Below are positions 1 to 10,820 of a DNA stretch of 64,000 bases, piece after piece; position 1 is the stretch's first letter; the number at the start of each line of letters is the position of its first letter. The notes below the pieces were generated by a model that had not been told where the DNA came from, did not search any database, and was given only the letters and a program-made list of their open reading frames with translations. Source of the stretch: Glycine soja (lineage: Eukaryota > Streptophyta > Magnoliopsida > Fabales > Fabaceae); NCBI RefSeq assembly GCF_004193775.1, contig NC_041007.1, positions 29,290,850-29,354,849 of the forward strand, in the 5' to 3' direction. A program made the position numbers and the translations under genes.

Positions 1-882
1 TATGGAGGCTGGATCTTTGAACTTCAATGAGGTCCTTTAATGGTGGTTTTCCACCATGGAGATGCAGCGGAAGACAAAGGAGAAGAGGGGAGAGGAGGCG
101 CCATCCACTAGGGAATAAGCCATGGAAGAAGGAGCTTCACCACCAAGATGAGCCTTGGATAAGAAGCTTGGAAGGATGCTTCAATGGAGGAAAAGAAAGA
201 GGGAGAGAAAGAGAGAGGGGGGAGCACGAAATTGAAGGAAGAAAAAAAGGGAGAGAAGTTGAACTTTGAGTTGTGTCTCACAAGACTCTCATTCATCAAA
301 GTTACAACAAGTGTTACACATGCTTCTATTTATAGACTAGGTAGCTTCCTTGAGAAGCTTTCTTGAGAAAACTTCCTTGAGAAGCTTCTTTGAGAAAACT
401 TCCTTGAGAAGCTAGAGCTTAGCTACACACACCCCTCTCATAACTAAGCTCACCTCCTTGAGAAGCTTCCTTAAGAAGATTCCTAAAGAAGCTAGAGCTT
501 AGCTACACATACCTCTCTAATAGCTAAGCTCACCTCCTTGAGATGAGAAGCTAGATCTTAGCTACACACCCCCTATAATAGCTAAGCTCACCCCCATGAC
601 AAAAAACATGAAAATAAAAAAAAGTCCTTATTACAAAGACAACTCAAAATGCCCCGAAATACAAGGCTAAAACCCTATACTACTAGAATGGCCAAAATAC
701 AAGGCCTAGACGAAGGAAAAACCTATTCTAATATTTACAAAGATAAGTGGGCTCATACTTAGCCCATGGGCTCGAAATCTACCCTAAGGCTCATGAGAAC
801 CCTAGGGCCTTTCCTTGGATCTCTAGCCCAATCTACTTGGAGTCTTCTAGCCAATGCCCTTGCGGGGTAGGATTGCATCAGA
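1..882 (-). mobile_element. Minus-oriented LTR (family A), cut by the window start
   Basis: Read on the minus strand this begins TGATGCAATCCTACCCC at position 882 and matches the plus-strand LTR at 22877-23691 over most of its length. Both carry the short direct repeats of 'gcttagcta' and 'ctcaaggaag' type and a purine-rich 3' part. The U5 end lies beyond position 1. At 882/883 it directly abuts plus-strand gypsy pol sequence, so it probably inserted into that element. The ORFs of 60-80 codons here are low-complexity and are not genes. Confidence 0.75.
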
Positions 883-3538
883 ATTTATTGTCCATGGAAA
901 AAGACATGTCCTGAGAGAAGCTACTCCTACAAATCTGGTCACTGCCCGAAAACAACATCTTCATAAAACTATCTCTTATGGTGTTCACCTCTCTCTGATT
1001 AGTTTGCAATCTGAAGTTGAAGGCTCCCTACTCCATTCTTTGACTACTCATGCTAGTCAATAGGTACTGCCACCTGATATTAATAGTTTGTTACTCGAAT
1101 TCACAGATGTTTTTCAGGAACCATCTGGTCTTCCCCCTTGTCGAGTTGGCCACGATCACAAGATTCCTTTAATGCAAGGAGCTAACCCTATCAACAAGAG
1201 GCCCTATAGGTATGCTAAACAACAAAAGGACATTATTGATGGATTGATTCAGGACTATTTAAAGTCAGGAATTATACAGAAGAGCGACAGTCCTTATGCA
1301 AGTCCAATGGTGTTGGTGGGAAAGAAAGATGGGGCCTGAAGGCTTTGTATGGATTATAGGGATCTCAATAAGGAAATTGTCAAGAACAAATTCCCTATAC
1401 CATTAGTAGAAGACCTTCTGGATGAGTTGTATGGGTCAACCATTTTTTTCAAAATTGACTTAAGAGCTGGTTACAATCAAGTTCGAATGGATCCAACTGA
1501 TATTCACAAAACTGCTTTCAAAACTCATGCGGGCCACTTTGAATTCTTAGTGATGCCCTTTGGGCTTACCAATTCTCCTGCCACATTTCAAGGGCTGATG
1601 AATTCAGTTTTCAACATTACTTAAGAAGGTTCTTACTTTTTTTCTTTGATGATATACACATCTACAACAGAAGTATGGAGGATCACCTTTCTCATCTATA
1701 TCAGGTTCTTCTTACTATAAGAACTCACTTCTTGTATGCTAAGAAATCCAAATGCTACTTTGCTGTTGACAAGGTAGAATATTTGGGCCATTTTATTACT
1801 AAAGAATGAGTTTCCACAGATCCTTCAAAAATTGTAGCAGTACAAGATTAGGCCCTACCATAAAACTTGAAGCAATTGAGGAGTTTCTTGGGTCTTGCAG
1901 GTTATTACAGAAGATTTGTAAGTCAATATGGTGCTATTGCAAAACCCTTGACTGATATGTTAAAAAAGGATAATTTTAGTTGGTCTTCTACAGCAAAAGA
2001 AGCATTTCAAGAATTGAAGCAAAGGCTAGTAGCATCACCAGTTTTGGCCCTACCAGATTTTTCCAAGGAATTTGTGGTGGAGGTGGATGCTTCTGGATCC
2101 AACAGCTTGATTCTAGCATGCTCTCTAGGATCCAACAGTCATGGCAGAAAGATCCTATCTTACAGCAGCTTGTTAGTGACTTAAAAAATAATCCCTCTTC
2201 TCACAAACATTATACTTGGGTCCGGAATAAGCTGAGGAGGAAAGGCAAATTAGTCATTGGCTCAGACTCCCAACTAAGACAAGACATTCTCTCTTGGATT
2301 CATGCTTCAGCTTGTGGTGGCCATTCAGGTAGAGATGCTACCTTGCAAAAGATGAAAAATATGGTTTATTGGATAGGCATGTCCAAGAATGTCAAGTTTT
2401 TTGTGTTTCAATGTGCCACTTTCCAAAGGAGTAAACATGACACAGCTGCATCTCCAGGCCTACTTCAGCCCTTACCTATTCTTGAGCATGTATGGCAGCA
2501 CATCACCATGGACTTCATTGAAGGTCTTCCTTTTTCTTTTGGTAAACAAGTCATTTTTATAGTAGTAGATAGGCTTAGTAAGGCAACTCATTTCATGGCC
2601 TTATTACATCCTTATACTGTTGCGGATGTGGCCCAATGCTTCCTTGATAGTGTCTTTAAATTGCTTGGGTTTCCTGACACCATTACTAGTGATAGGGATC
2701 CTATTTTTGTTAGCCACTTTTGGAAGGAATTTATGTCCTTGCAAGGGATTTAGGTACAGCTTTCAATAGCTTATCACCCACAAACTGATGGTCAATCCGA
2801 CGTGGTGAATGGATGCCTTGAAACATATCTCAGGTGCATGTGTAGTGACTTTCCAGCACACTGGTCCAAGTGGTTGCCTCTTGCTGAATGGTGGTACAAT
2901 TCCACTTACCACAACACTATTAAAGCAAGCCCTTATGAGATTGTGTATGGCCAAGCTCCTCCTATTCATTTACCTTATCTTCTAGGGGAATTTAAGATTG
3001 CTTTGGTTGATAGAAGTTTGCAAAAATACGAGGAAATGTTAAAGTTACTCAAATTCCACATAAAGAGAGCCTAGGACAGAATGAAGCAACTTGCAGATAG
3101 AGGCAGATCTGATAGGAGTTTTCAGATTGGTGACTTGGTTTATGTAAAATTACATGCTTATCGCCAAGTTTCAGTGCAGGCCAGAACCAATGCAAAGTTG
3201 GCCCCTAAGTACTATGGCCCATTTCCAGTAGAAGACAAGATTGGTGTTGTTGCATACAAGCTTAAATTGCCTCTTGGATCAATGGTTCATAATGTCTTCC
3301 ATGTTTCCCAGTTAAAGAAGTTTAATGGTACTACTACTGTTGGGAACTTTAGTCCTTCACCTTTATTGGATACTTCTCAGAAGGAACCTGCAACTATCAT
3401 TGACAGAATGACAGTCAAGAGAGGAAATCATGTTGTAACCAAAGTTTTGGTTCAATGGAAGCATCAGCTACCTGAAGATGCAACTTGGGAATTCTTTTAT
3501 GACTTGAAGCAGAAGTTTCCTCACTTTAATCCTTGAGA
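883..3538 (+). pseudogene. Ty3/gypsy pol remnant (RT, integrase, chromodomain-like end)
   Basis: The remnant reads in order: linker, reverse transcriptase (1100-1840, with the DYRDLN block and an FFDD catalytic motif), the start of the RT/RNase H connection (1867-2120, [11 protein letters not shown]), integrase (about 2130-3070) and a C-terminal chromodomain-like piece (3390-3535, QWKHQLPEDATWEFF). Most of RNase H is missing: the frame jumps from VVEVDASGS into the integrase zinc-finger region near 2110. It is dead. In-frame stops occur at 1336 (a Trp codon turned TGA), 2752 and 3073, with frameshifts around 1621-1865. In integrase, the CxxC second cysteine of the HHCC finger is Phe and the third acid of the DDE triad is Asp (GQSDVVN). 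The C-terminal chromodomain-like motif suggests a chromovirus lineage, by inference. Gag and protease would lie left of the window. Confidence 0.9.
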
Positions 3539-3565
3539 ACAAGGATTCTTTTGGGTGGGAGGAAT

Positions 3566-3865
3566 TGATACAGGCTTATGAAGGTAGTTAGTTAGTTAGA
3601 CTCAATTTTCTTAACTTCTATTAGTTGGAAAAGCAGTTAGGCAGTTAGTGGTAGTTAGGCAGTTAGTGGTTGAGAACTAGTATTAATTGGCAAGTAAGGA
3701 AACATTTTGAATAGAATTTGTAATCAACCTCCTCCTTGTAATTTCTTCTTCTAATAATGAAAAGCATGACCACCATGCCTATTGGAATTCATTCGTTTCA
3801 TTGAGTTCCCTTGTCTGTCCAAGAACTTCGAATCCCTTAGTTGAGTTATTAGTTCTGCTACATCA
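3566..3865 (+). mobile_element. 3' LTR of the gypsy element
   Basis: A 300-bp stretch starts TGATACAGGC and ends GCTACATCA. It lies 27 bp after the pol stop and just after a purine-rich tract (GGGTGGGAGGAA at 3553-3564) that serves as the polypurine tract. It contains short direct repeats of 'agttaggcagttagtggt' at about 3630-3675. No 5' partner is in the window, so the boundaries rest on the TG/CA ends and the polypurine tract. Confidence 0.7.
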
Positions 3866-3929
3866 AAATCTTTGGACCTAGTGGTGATTTCTTCATCACT
3901 TCAACATTTATCTTTCACTATAGTTATTA

Positions 3930-6500
3930 ATAACTACATTACTTTGGTGTTGTTTATGCTTGCACCACCAACACTCTTAGGAGAGAACTTTGGTTTGAAT
4001 TAAAAAAACTTTAGCAAAGACATTTGGGTCTATGGTGCTTTATTGGTGATTTTAATGTAGTTTTGGGAGCCCATGAGAAGAGAGGGGGAAAACTGTCGTT
4101 GCAAGCTTCATGTAATGAGTTTTGGGCTTGGTCTGATCACTACCTGCTCACTCATTTGCCTACAAAGGGTAACATTTGGTCAAATGGGCGTAGAGGTAGA
4201 GCCCATATTAACATGAGATTAGATAGAACCATATGTAATAAGGAATCCCTATCCTATTGAGATTCTATAGCTTGTTCTTCTCTAACAAGGTATAATCAGA
4301 TCATCACCCTCTTCTGCTTAATTTGTTGCAGTGGCAAAAATCTCTTGCTTCCCATTTTTGGTTCATGAGCTTGTGGTTAGAACATGATGATTGTAGAATA
4401 GTGGTAGAGGAATATTGGTCTCATCCCATCTTGAGGTGCCCCATATTCATACTTCAAAAAAAGTTTGAATTGTTAAAGCTTAAGTTGAAAACATGGAATA
4501 AAAATGTATTAGGTGACATACACCATATGGTGAACAAAGCTACTAGCAAAGTCGATAACCTTAATAAACAAATTGAGGAAAAGGGATATTCAGATGACTT
4601 GTTTGATCAGGAAGCCTTAGCGCAACAAGAGATACAAAAATATCTTCATTTGCAAGAATGCTTTTGGAAGGAAAACCCTAGATTAAGATGGTACATTCAG
4701 AGTGATCCAATACCTCTTTCTTTCACAAAATGGCTCATTATTACTTTGTGTCAAAAGGGATTTTTGAATTGCGGGAAGAGTTGGAAAGCAAAGTGTTGAT
4801 CTTTTTTTCCAACATTTATGTAGATGAGAATGATTGTAACCCAAATAATATTATTGAGCGCACAATCCCAAGGTTTGTTATAGGAGAAGACAATGCTCTC
4901 TATTAACAAACATTCCTTTAAAAGAAAAGGTGAAATCTGTAGTGTTTGACATGGGTGAAGATAGTGCCCCTGGGCCAGATGGATTCAATGGTTGTTTCTT
5001 CCAACATTTTTGGGATGTGGTTGGCGATAGCGTGTACCACTCAATGCTCAAATTCTTCAAAATAGGTTGGATCCTTCCTAGTTTAAACTCTAACTTAGTA
5101 GTCTTGATTCCTAAAGTCCCAAAGGCGGACACCATTAATAATTTTAGACCTATCACTCTTGCTAACTTTCAATTTAAAGTGATCACTAAATTCTTGGTTG
5201 AGAGATGAGTTTCCATTGCTCCCAAGATATTTTCTCTTTAGCAAAGAGGCTTTGTCAAGGGTAGATATATTGGTGATTGTATATGTGTAACCTTGGAAGC
5301 TATCAATTTGTTGAAGCATCACTCTTTTGGCAACAATGTAGCTCTAAAATTTGATATTTGCAAAGCTTTTGACACACTGGATTGGAGTTTCCTTCAAATT
5401 TTAAAAGCTTTTGGTTTCCATGACGCTTTTTGCCATTGGGTGAATGATATTCTCCTATAAGCTAAGTTGTCATTCTCAATCGATGGTAATAATGTTAGGT
5501 TCTTTCGATGCACGAAGGAGGTCAAACAAGGTGATCCCCTATCTCCTCTTTTGTTTTGTCTGGCAGAGAATGTTTTATGTCACAAAATCTTGTTGTTGAT
5601 AGATCGAGGTAAATTGCAGGATATTTTTGGGTCGTCCACTATTGTAACTCCTAGCCACCATTTCTTTATGGATGATATTATGGTCTTCTACAAGGGGCAT
5701 AAGAAGCGTCTTGAGAACTTAATGCTTTTTGAAGTGGGTAATTAAGTGCATTTTTAGGGTTTAAGGTCAGCTTCTTAGTTTGACCAAATGTCAATTTTAT
5801 GCTCATAGTATTCCTGCTGCTAAAATATTTATTATAAGGGAAGTTATGGGTTTCCCAATGGGCTCTGTCCCCTTTAGGTATTTGGGGGTTCCTATCTTTC
5901 AAGGTCGTCCTAAAAGAAGTTTTCTACGTCCAATAGTGGATAAAATTATGCCAAACTTGGTTTCGTGGAAAGGTGCATTTTTCTCCATAATGGTTTGAGT
6001 TCAACTTGTGCAATCTGTTATTCAAGTAATGTTATTATATTCCTTTCACATTTACTCATGGCCGATAAATTTGCTTCAATCTTTGGAGAGAGGAATTCAT
6101 AATTTTATATGGAATGGGGACATTACTCAGAAGAAATTGGTAACAATATCATGGGATAAGCTTTGCAAGCCTGTTAAAGTTGGTGGTTTTGGCATTGGAC
6201 CATTGAATGGACAACATGAGCTCATGCTAGATATAGTTACAAGGGAAGACTGAAATCGTGGTATGTGCAATCTTCAATTTGACCAAGTATCAAAGCTTGC
6301 TTATCCCTTATTAAAACTCTTGTTGGAGTATTGGAGATGGTTTAAAAGTTGATTTCTAGAAGGATGTATGGCTTGCAGAGCCAATTGTGGACATTATACA
6401 TGTTCCTAATAATATGGAGCTCTTGGTCGAGCTAGCAGATTTTGTTTGTAATCAGACTTGGCACAAGAGTTTGGTGTCATTCACTCTCAGGGGAGTTGAA
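3930..6500 (+). pseudogene. LINE-1-type ORF2 remnant (endonuclease and RT)
   Basis: Pieces of a plant L1 ORF2 can be read in order over three frames. First is the C-terminal half of the endonuclease (about 3940-4235, GDFNVVLGAHEKRGG and a later RLDR motif). A linker follows (4330-4790). Then comes the RT: SAPGPDGFNG at about 4966, the KFDICKAFDTLDW block near 5350, KQGDPLSPLLF near 5525 and FMDD near 5668. The RT thumb and C-terminal region (5830-6250, FRYLGVPIF and FIWNGD) end near FWKDVWL-like sequence at 6355. Many stops and frameshifts interrupt it and the N-terminal half of the endonuclease is absent. The gypsy LTR ends 60-70 bp upstream, so the 5' truncation may coincide with that insertion. 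Confidence 0.88.
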
Positions 6501-6519
6501 TTTCCAAGAAGTTGTATCA

Positions 6520-7660
6520 TTTTTGCAACCTATATTTTTACTGAGTTCATTTCCAACAACGTTGATTTGTGATACAATGTACAAGACAAACAAGTATCGT
6601 CTTCCACTTTTGCAAATTGTTAGTATCACTTCAACAAACATGTCTTTCAATGTTTCCTTTGCTTATTTAAGTTATGAGAAAACGGATAATTTTTTAATGG
6701 GCTTTAAGTAAGGTGAAAGGATTGTCTGTGAAAGATGATGTGTTGTCTCAGGTTATTGTCAATGTTAGGGATCTTACTTTCATGAATGCATTGGAGACTA
6801 TTTTTACTTCTTCAACCAACTTGTTATGTCTATTCCATATTACAAAGAATGTCAACACAAAATGCAAAATCCATATGAATAAGGTTGAAGAGTGGCAAGA
6901 TGTCATGGATGCTTGGGAACTGTTGTTGCAATCTCTGGATAAGGAATCGTATAATGAATTATTGAAAAGATTTACAAATTGGTGGACATGTTATAAAATA
7001 TTTGTTGACTATGTCCAAAATACATGGTTGAAGCTTTTTAAGGAGAAGCTTGTACAAGCATGGGTTGATAGGGTCATGCATCTTGGAAACACAACAACAA
7101 ATAGCTACTTAAATTCGTTCACATTGATTATTAGTTAACATTTCATTTTGTTGATTGCATATTTTTTTACATTTCATTTTGTTGATTGAATATTTTTTTA
7201 CATTTCATTTTGTTGCATAATAGGATTGAAGGCACACATGCAAGATTGAAGAGGTTGTTTCATGATAGCATGGGAGATTTGTGTAGTTGTTGGGATGCAA
7301 TGAATAACATGCTTGTCTTGCAACTTATGATGATCAAGACTTTGTTTCAGAAAAACATAAATGTGGTTCAGCATGGGTTTAATACCCCGGTATATAAGAA
7401 GTTACATGACTTTGTATCAAGAGAAGCACAAGACATCATTTTCCATGAGTTGCAATGGGTTGACACCATAGGTACTAACAATTTTGCTTGTGGCTATAGA
7501 GTTACTCATGGTCTACCATGTGCTAGTGAACTTGTTGAGTTTATCAGTATATATGGCTCCATTATGTTGAAGTCCATTCATGTTCATTGGAAGATGTTAT
7601 CCATTTGTAGTTTAGAAGACACATGTGACTCTTGGGGGGGACTTAACTCTAACACATGAG
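6520..7660 (+). pseudogene. MULE (Mutator-like) transposase remnant
   Basis: The MULE transposase core is recognisable. A first catalytic block reads DTMYKTNKYRLPLLQIV (6573-6630). After a frameshift near 6700 comes WALSKVKGL. Then LFHITKNVNTKCK and a WTCY-containing helical part lead to NRIEGTHARLKRLF (about 7215-7260). A spacer containing a 35-bp tandem repeat (7140-7210) ends in TAATAG just before the NRIEG block, as if it were a decayed intron. The zinc-finger-like end (FACGYRVTHGLPCA) follows. Frameshifts and stops rule out a functional protein. Confidence 0.85.
7140..7214 (+). repeat. Short tandem repeat inside the MULE remnant
   Basis: A unit of about 35 bp containing 'catttcattttgttgatt' and a poly-T tract occurs a little over two times. 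It lies between two transposase-coding blocks where related genes could carry an intron. Confidence 0.6.
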
Positions 7661-7959
7661 GTTTCTGCATTGTTTAAGAAATTTTCACAACTAGACGTGT
7701 GTGGAAAAATTACCTTAAAATCCCGTGAACTTGAATTTTTAGATACCACTTTGATGTGTCCCCCTCTAACGAAGATAGAAAACAAAAAGTTCACCAAAGT
7801 CTATAAAATCTACCAAATGTGAACCTTCAATGTGGTCATGCATCAATGAAATGAACATGATGGTTGGTAGTTTAGGAACTCCAAGTATGGCTTGCAAGGT
7901 TGGTTGTGACAACAAAAAAAATGGATAATTATATGGATGAATTTCCCAATGAATTGCAA

Positions 7960-8560
7960 CAATAAATTATGAAGATTGATGCCACAACAGATGGAAATTG
8001 TGGTTACATGACAATTGCAACTTTGTTAGGCTAGGGTGAGGAGTCTTGGTCTCTCGTCCGCCGAGATTTGATTCAGGAACTTCAAACATGGCACTCTCTA
8101 TGTTCATTTATTTGGCTTAGAAGAAAGATTGTTGGAATTGATAACTTCTTTGTATGTTGAATGTGGTTCAATACCTACTACAAAATGGATGAACATTCCT
8201 GACATGGGTTATGTCAATGCTAGTCGGTACAATGTTGTATCGGTCTACTTATCTAGGCTTCAAAGTTGAACCTTCTTTCCACTAAGGAGTCTCGCACCAG
8301 TTGCATATCATTTCAATTAGATTTGTCAATGAAAATCACTTTGTACAAGTATATATTATCCACTAAAGATGTCGTTTACTTTTGTAAGCTATTATTGATT
8401 TATTCATTAACTGGTCTTTTGTATGATAATGTAGCTTTTTTTATAGGATAATTGTTCCTTGCTGATACGATTCTGGTTAGGGATCATTTGATGATAGGTG
8501 GAATGCGCCACTTCCAGCAATAGAAGATAAGCTAAAGGAAGACACCACAAGGGTGATGGA
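7960..8560 (+). pseudogene. OTU-like cysteine protease remnant linked to the MULE
   Basis: Translation in broken frames gives TTDGNCGYMTIATLLG (about 7982-8030). This matches the OTU active-site block, including the Asp-Gly-Asn-Cys nucleophile region. It is followed by GEESWSLVRRDLI, PDMGYVNASRYNVVSV (about 8200-8245), TFFPLRS and a decayed block near 8330 that could be the His segment. The end resembles a DRFDDRWNAPLP tail (about 8478-8515). A TAG follows LLG, and further stops and a frameshift separate the blocks. Such OTU domains occur next to MULE/FAR1-like transposase genes in legume genomes (family knowledge), so it is probably the downstream part of the same transposon. Confidence 0.7.
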
Positions 8561-8570
8561 TAGCCCCTGA

Positions 8571-10820
8571 TAAGTCTGAACGGGTTCAGCCTAGTTACTA
8601 GAGAATACTCTTACAATAAACAAGTATTTTTCTAAAAATTCAAGTTTGCTCATCCCATTGTAATTTTTGTGTACATATAGGCAGGCAACCCTTAATTATT
8701 CTAAATTCACCATTAACCGAAATTATGAAGGAACTTGGCCTTTAATTATTCTGAATACACTTTAATTCATAGTGGTGCACATGAAAAGACACCAAGGCTA
8801 TCAGCCACTAAAATAAATAAAAGAAAAATGAAAATAAAATAAAAGAAATACAACTTTATTTAATTCTAAAAAAATAAAAATAAAAAGTTAGCATCAACAC
8901 CCTCTAGCTCATGGGTCTTCAATAATAATCATGTATTGGAATAATTTTTGTTCAGTGTTCTTTATTGCAAGTGCAACTTCAAGAATGGTTGCTACCACTT
9001 GTTGTAGGGTCTCCTCTGCCTTTCTGGTTCTGGCTCTAGTCATAGGTCCTCCTAATCCTTGTTGTCAATCCTTGAGCTTCAATGTCCTCATCACTTGCCT
9101 CTTGTTGTACCACGTACAACAGAGAAGACAATGCACACTCGAAGCCTGTTCATGGCAAAAGCCTTGCATGAAACGCATGCAAGCTTTCAATACAATTTCA
9201 TTCAGCTAGAAGATCTCAATATGTAGTAGACTTTTCTACGGATTGAAATAATTTTAAACATTGAATGTGTATCCAATTAATTTTATGGATGTGTATCTCA
9301 ATATGTAATAGACATTTCTATGCAATTTGATTTAATACCTAAGTTATTCCTATCTGTCAAACCTATCCGTCAAACAATGAAAACAACAAAAAAATTTACA
9401 AACGGAAGTATGATTCCGTTGTACAATGTGCAATGGAATCATTATATATTTACCCTCACTTGCACGAATTTGTGATTCCATTATGCACTGTTTCTACAAA
9501 CTCAATGCACAGCAGAAACCCACTTGTGCAACCCCACTAGTGCAACAAAAGTGTGTTTCCATTGTGCATTGTGGAAAATGATAACTTTGGAATTTGAGAA
9601 TGATGATAGGGGCCAATAGCAATGTTTTTGGGACCGATAACAACCTCATAACACAAGCTCTACACTTAAGGCCCACTCATGAAGTACAACCATAGTACTC
9701 ATAAATTTCTCCAAAAACACATAATTAACTAATTACTTTTTATCAAATCAACCATCAAAGCATAATTTAAACTTAATTTCTCTTGTAATTTTAATTAAAA
9801 CACTTAATTACACGATTAGGAAAACACGGTGTTACGGCATACATGTCTTTGGTGCAACGACACTTATCCAATAATAAATGGGTACAAACGTTGATATTGG
9901 CGCAAGCCATACCAGCGGTATTCAAAGGAATAAACACTTATTTTTTTATAGAATTGTTTGCTTTTGCGTGATCAACTATTGTTCAAAGGAATAAACGATA
10001 GACTAAGTTACGATTATTATGAAACAATTTTTTTTTCAAATAAATACATTATGTCAATTTTAGATTTTATAGTTGAATGAATCTTAAGTCTTGATTTTAT
10101 ATCTAATCTAGTTTATTTTAAACTGATTGATTGATAGTAAAGGCCCAGTTTAAATTTTACATCTAGTTTATTGATTGATTGTTGGGAAATAAGCACCAGT
10201 ACAACTAATTATTTAGTTCCTTGTTATGTATGGTGAGCAAGCGCGCGCGGAAAAATCCACCAAAGGGAACATTGCTAGATTTGATGCTAAATGCAAATTC
10301 TTAAATTGACATTCTTAAGAACATGAACTCATGTATATAGCTTCTTGAAATACGTACGTTACTTTTTTTTGGCTGTTCAATGGAGATAATGCAACTAACC
10401 ACAATGCTTGGCACTTTTTCTCTTCATTTCAGTTTAGAATTTATTATGCTGGGGTTTCAGAAGATTGTTTGTTGTAGGAAATTATAATCAAAAAGTATAA
10501 CGCATCTTCTTTACTTGTTCTTTTAGCCTTTCATTCTCGTTTACAGTATCCTTTGTTGTTTTTATATATGCTTTTGAATTTGACATCTTGAACATGATTC
10601 CAGTGAATAGATAAAACTGCAATTTTTGGGCAGTTCCAACCAAAACAGATGTCCTTGAGAACATTTACAAAAATGATAACACTCATTTATGATACACAAA
10701 ATTTTCACTCTTTCCTTATTGATCCTTGTGCATTGCCACTTTGTTGGTTTGTGAAACCAAGAATGTATGTACCCTACATACATCTTTTAAAGAATAATAC
10801 TATAGGGAAAGCAGTCTTTT
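8571..10820. other. Gene-free stretch downstream of CESA7
   Basis: I see no convincing coding sequence or RNA gene in about 2.2 kb. It is AT-rich with A/T runs, and the part nearest 10820 must contain the 3' UTR and polyadenylation region of the minus-strand CESA7 gene. Around 9360-9580 several variants of a short 'gtgcaatggaat / attccatt' motif recur in both orientations, suggesting an old inverted repeat. Confidence 0.5.

Noticed and set aside
1..300. Short ORFs in the first 300 bases on both strands
   Set aside because: They are purine-rich or pyrimidine-rich translations of an LTR.
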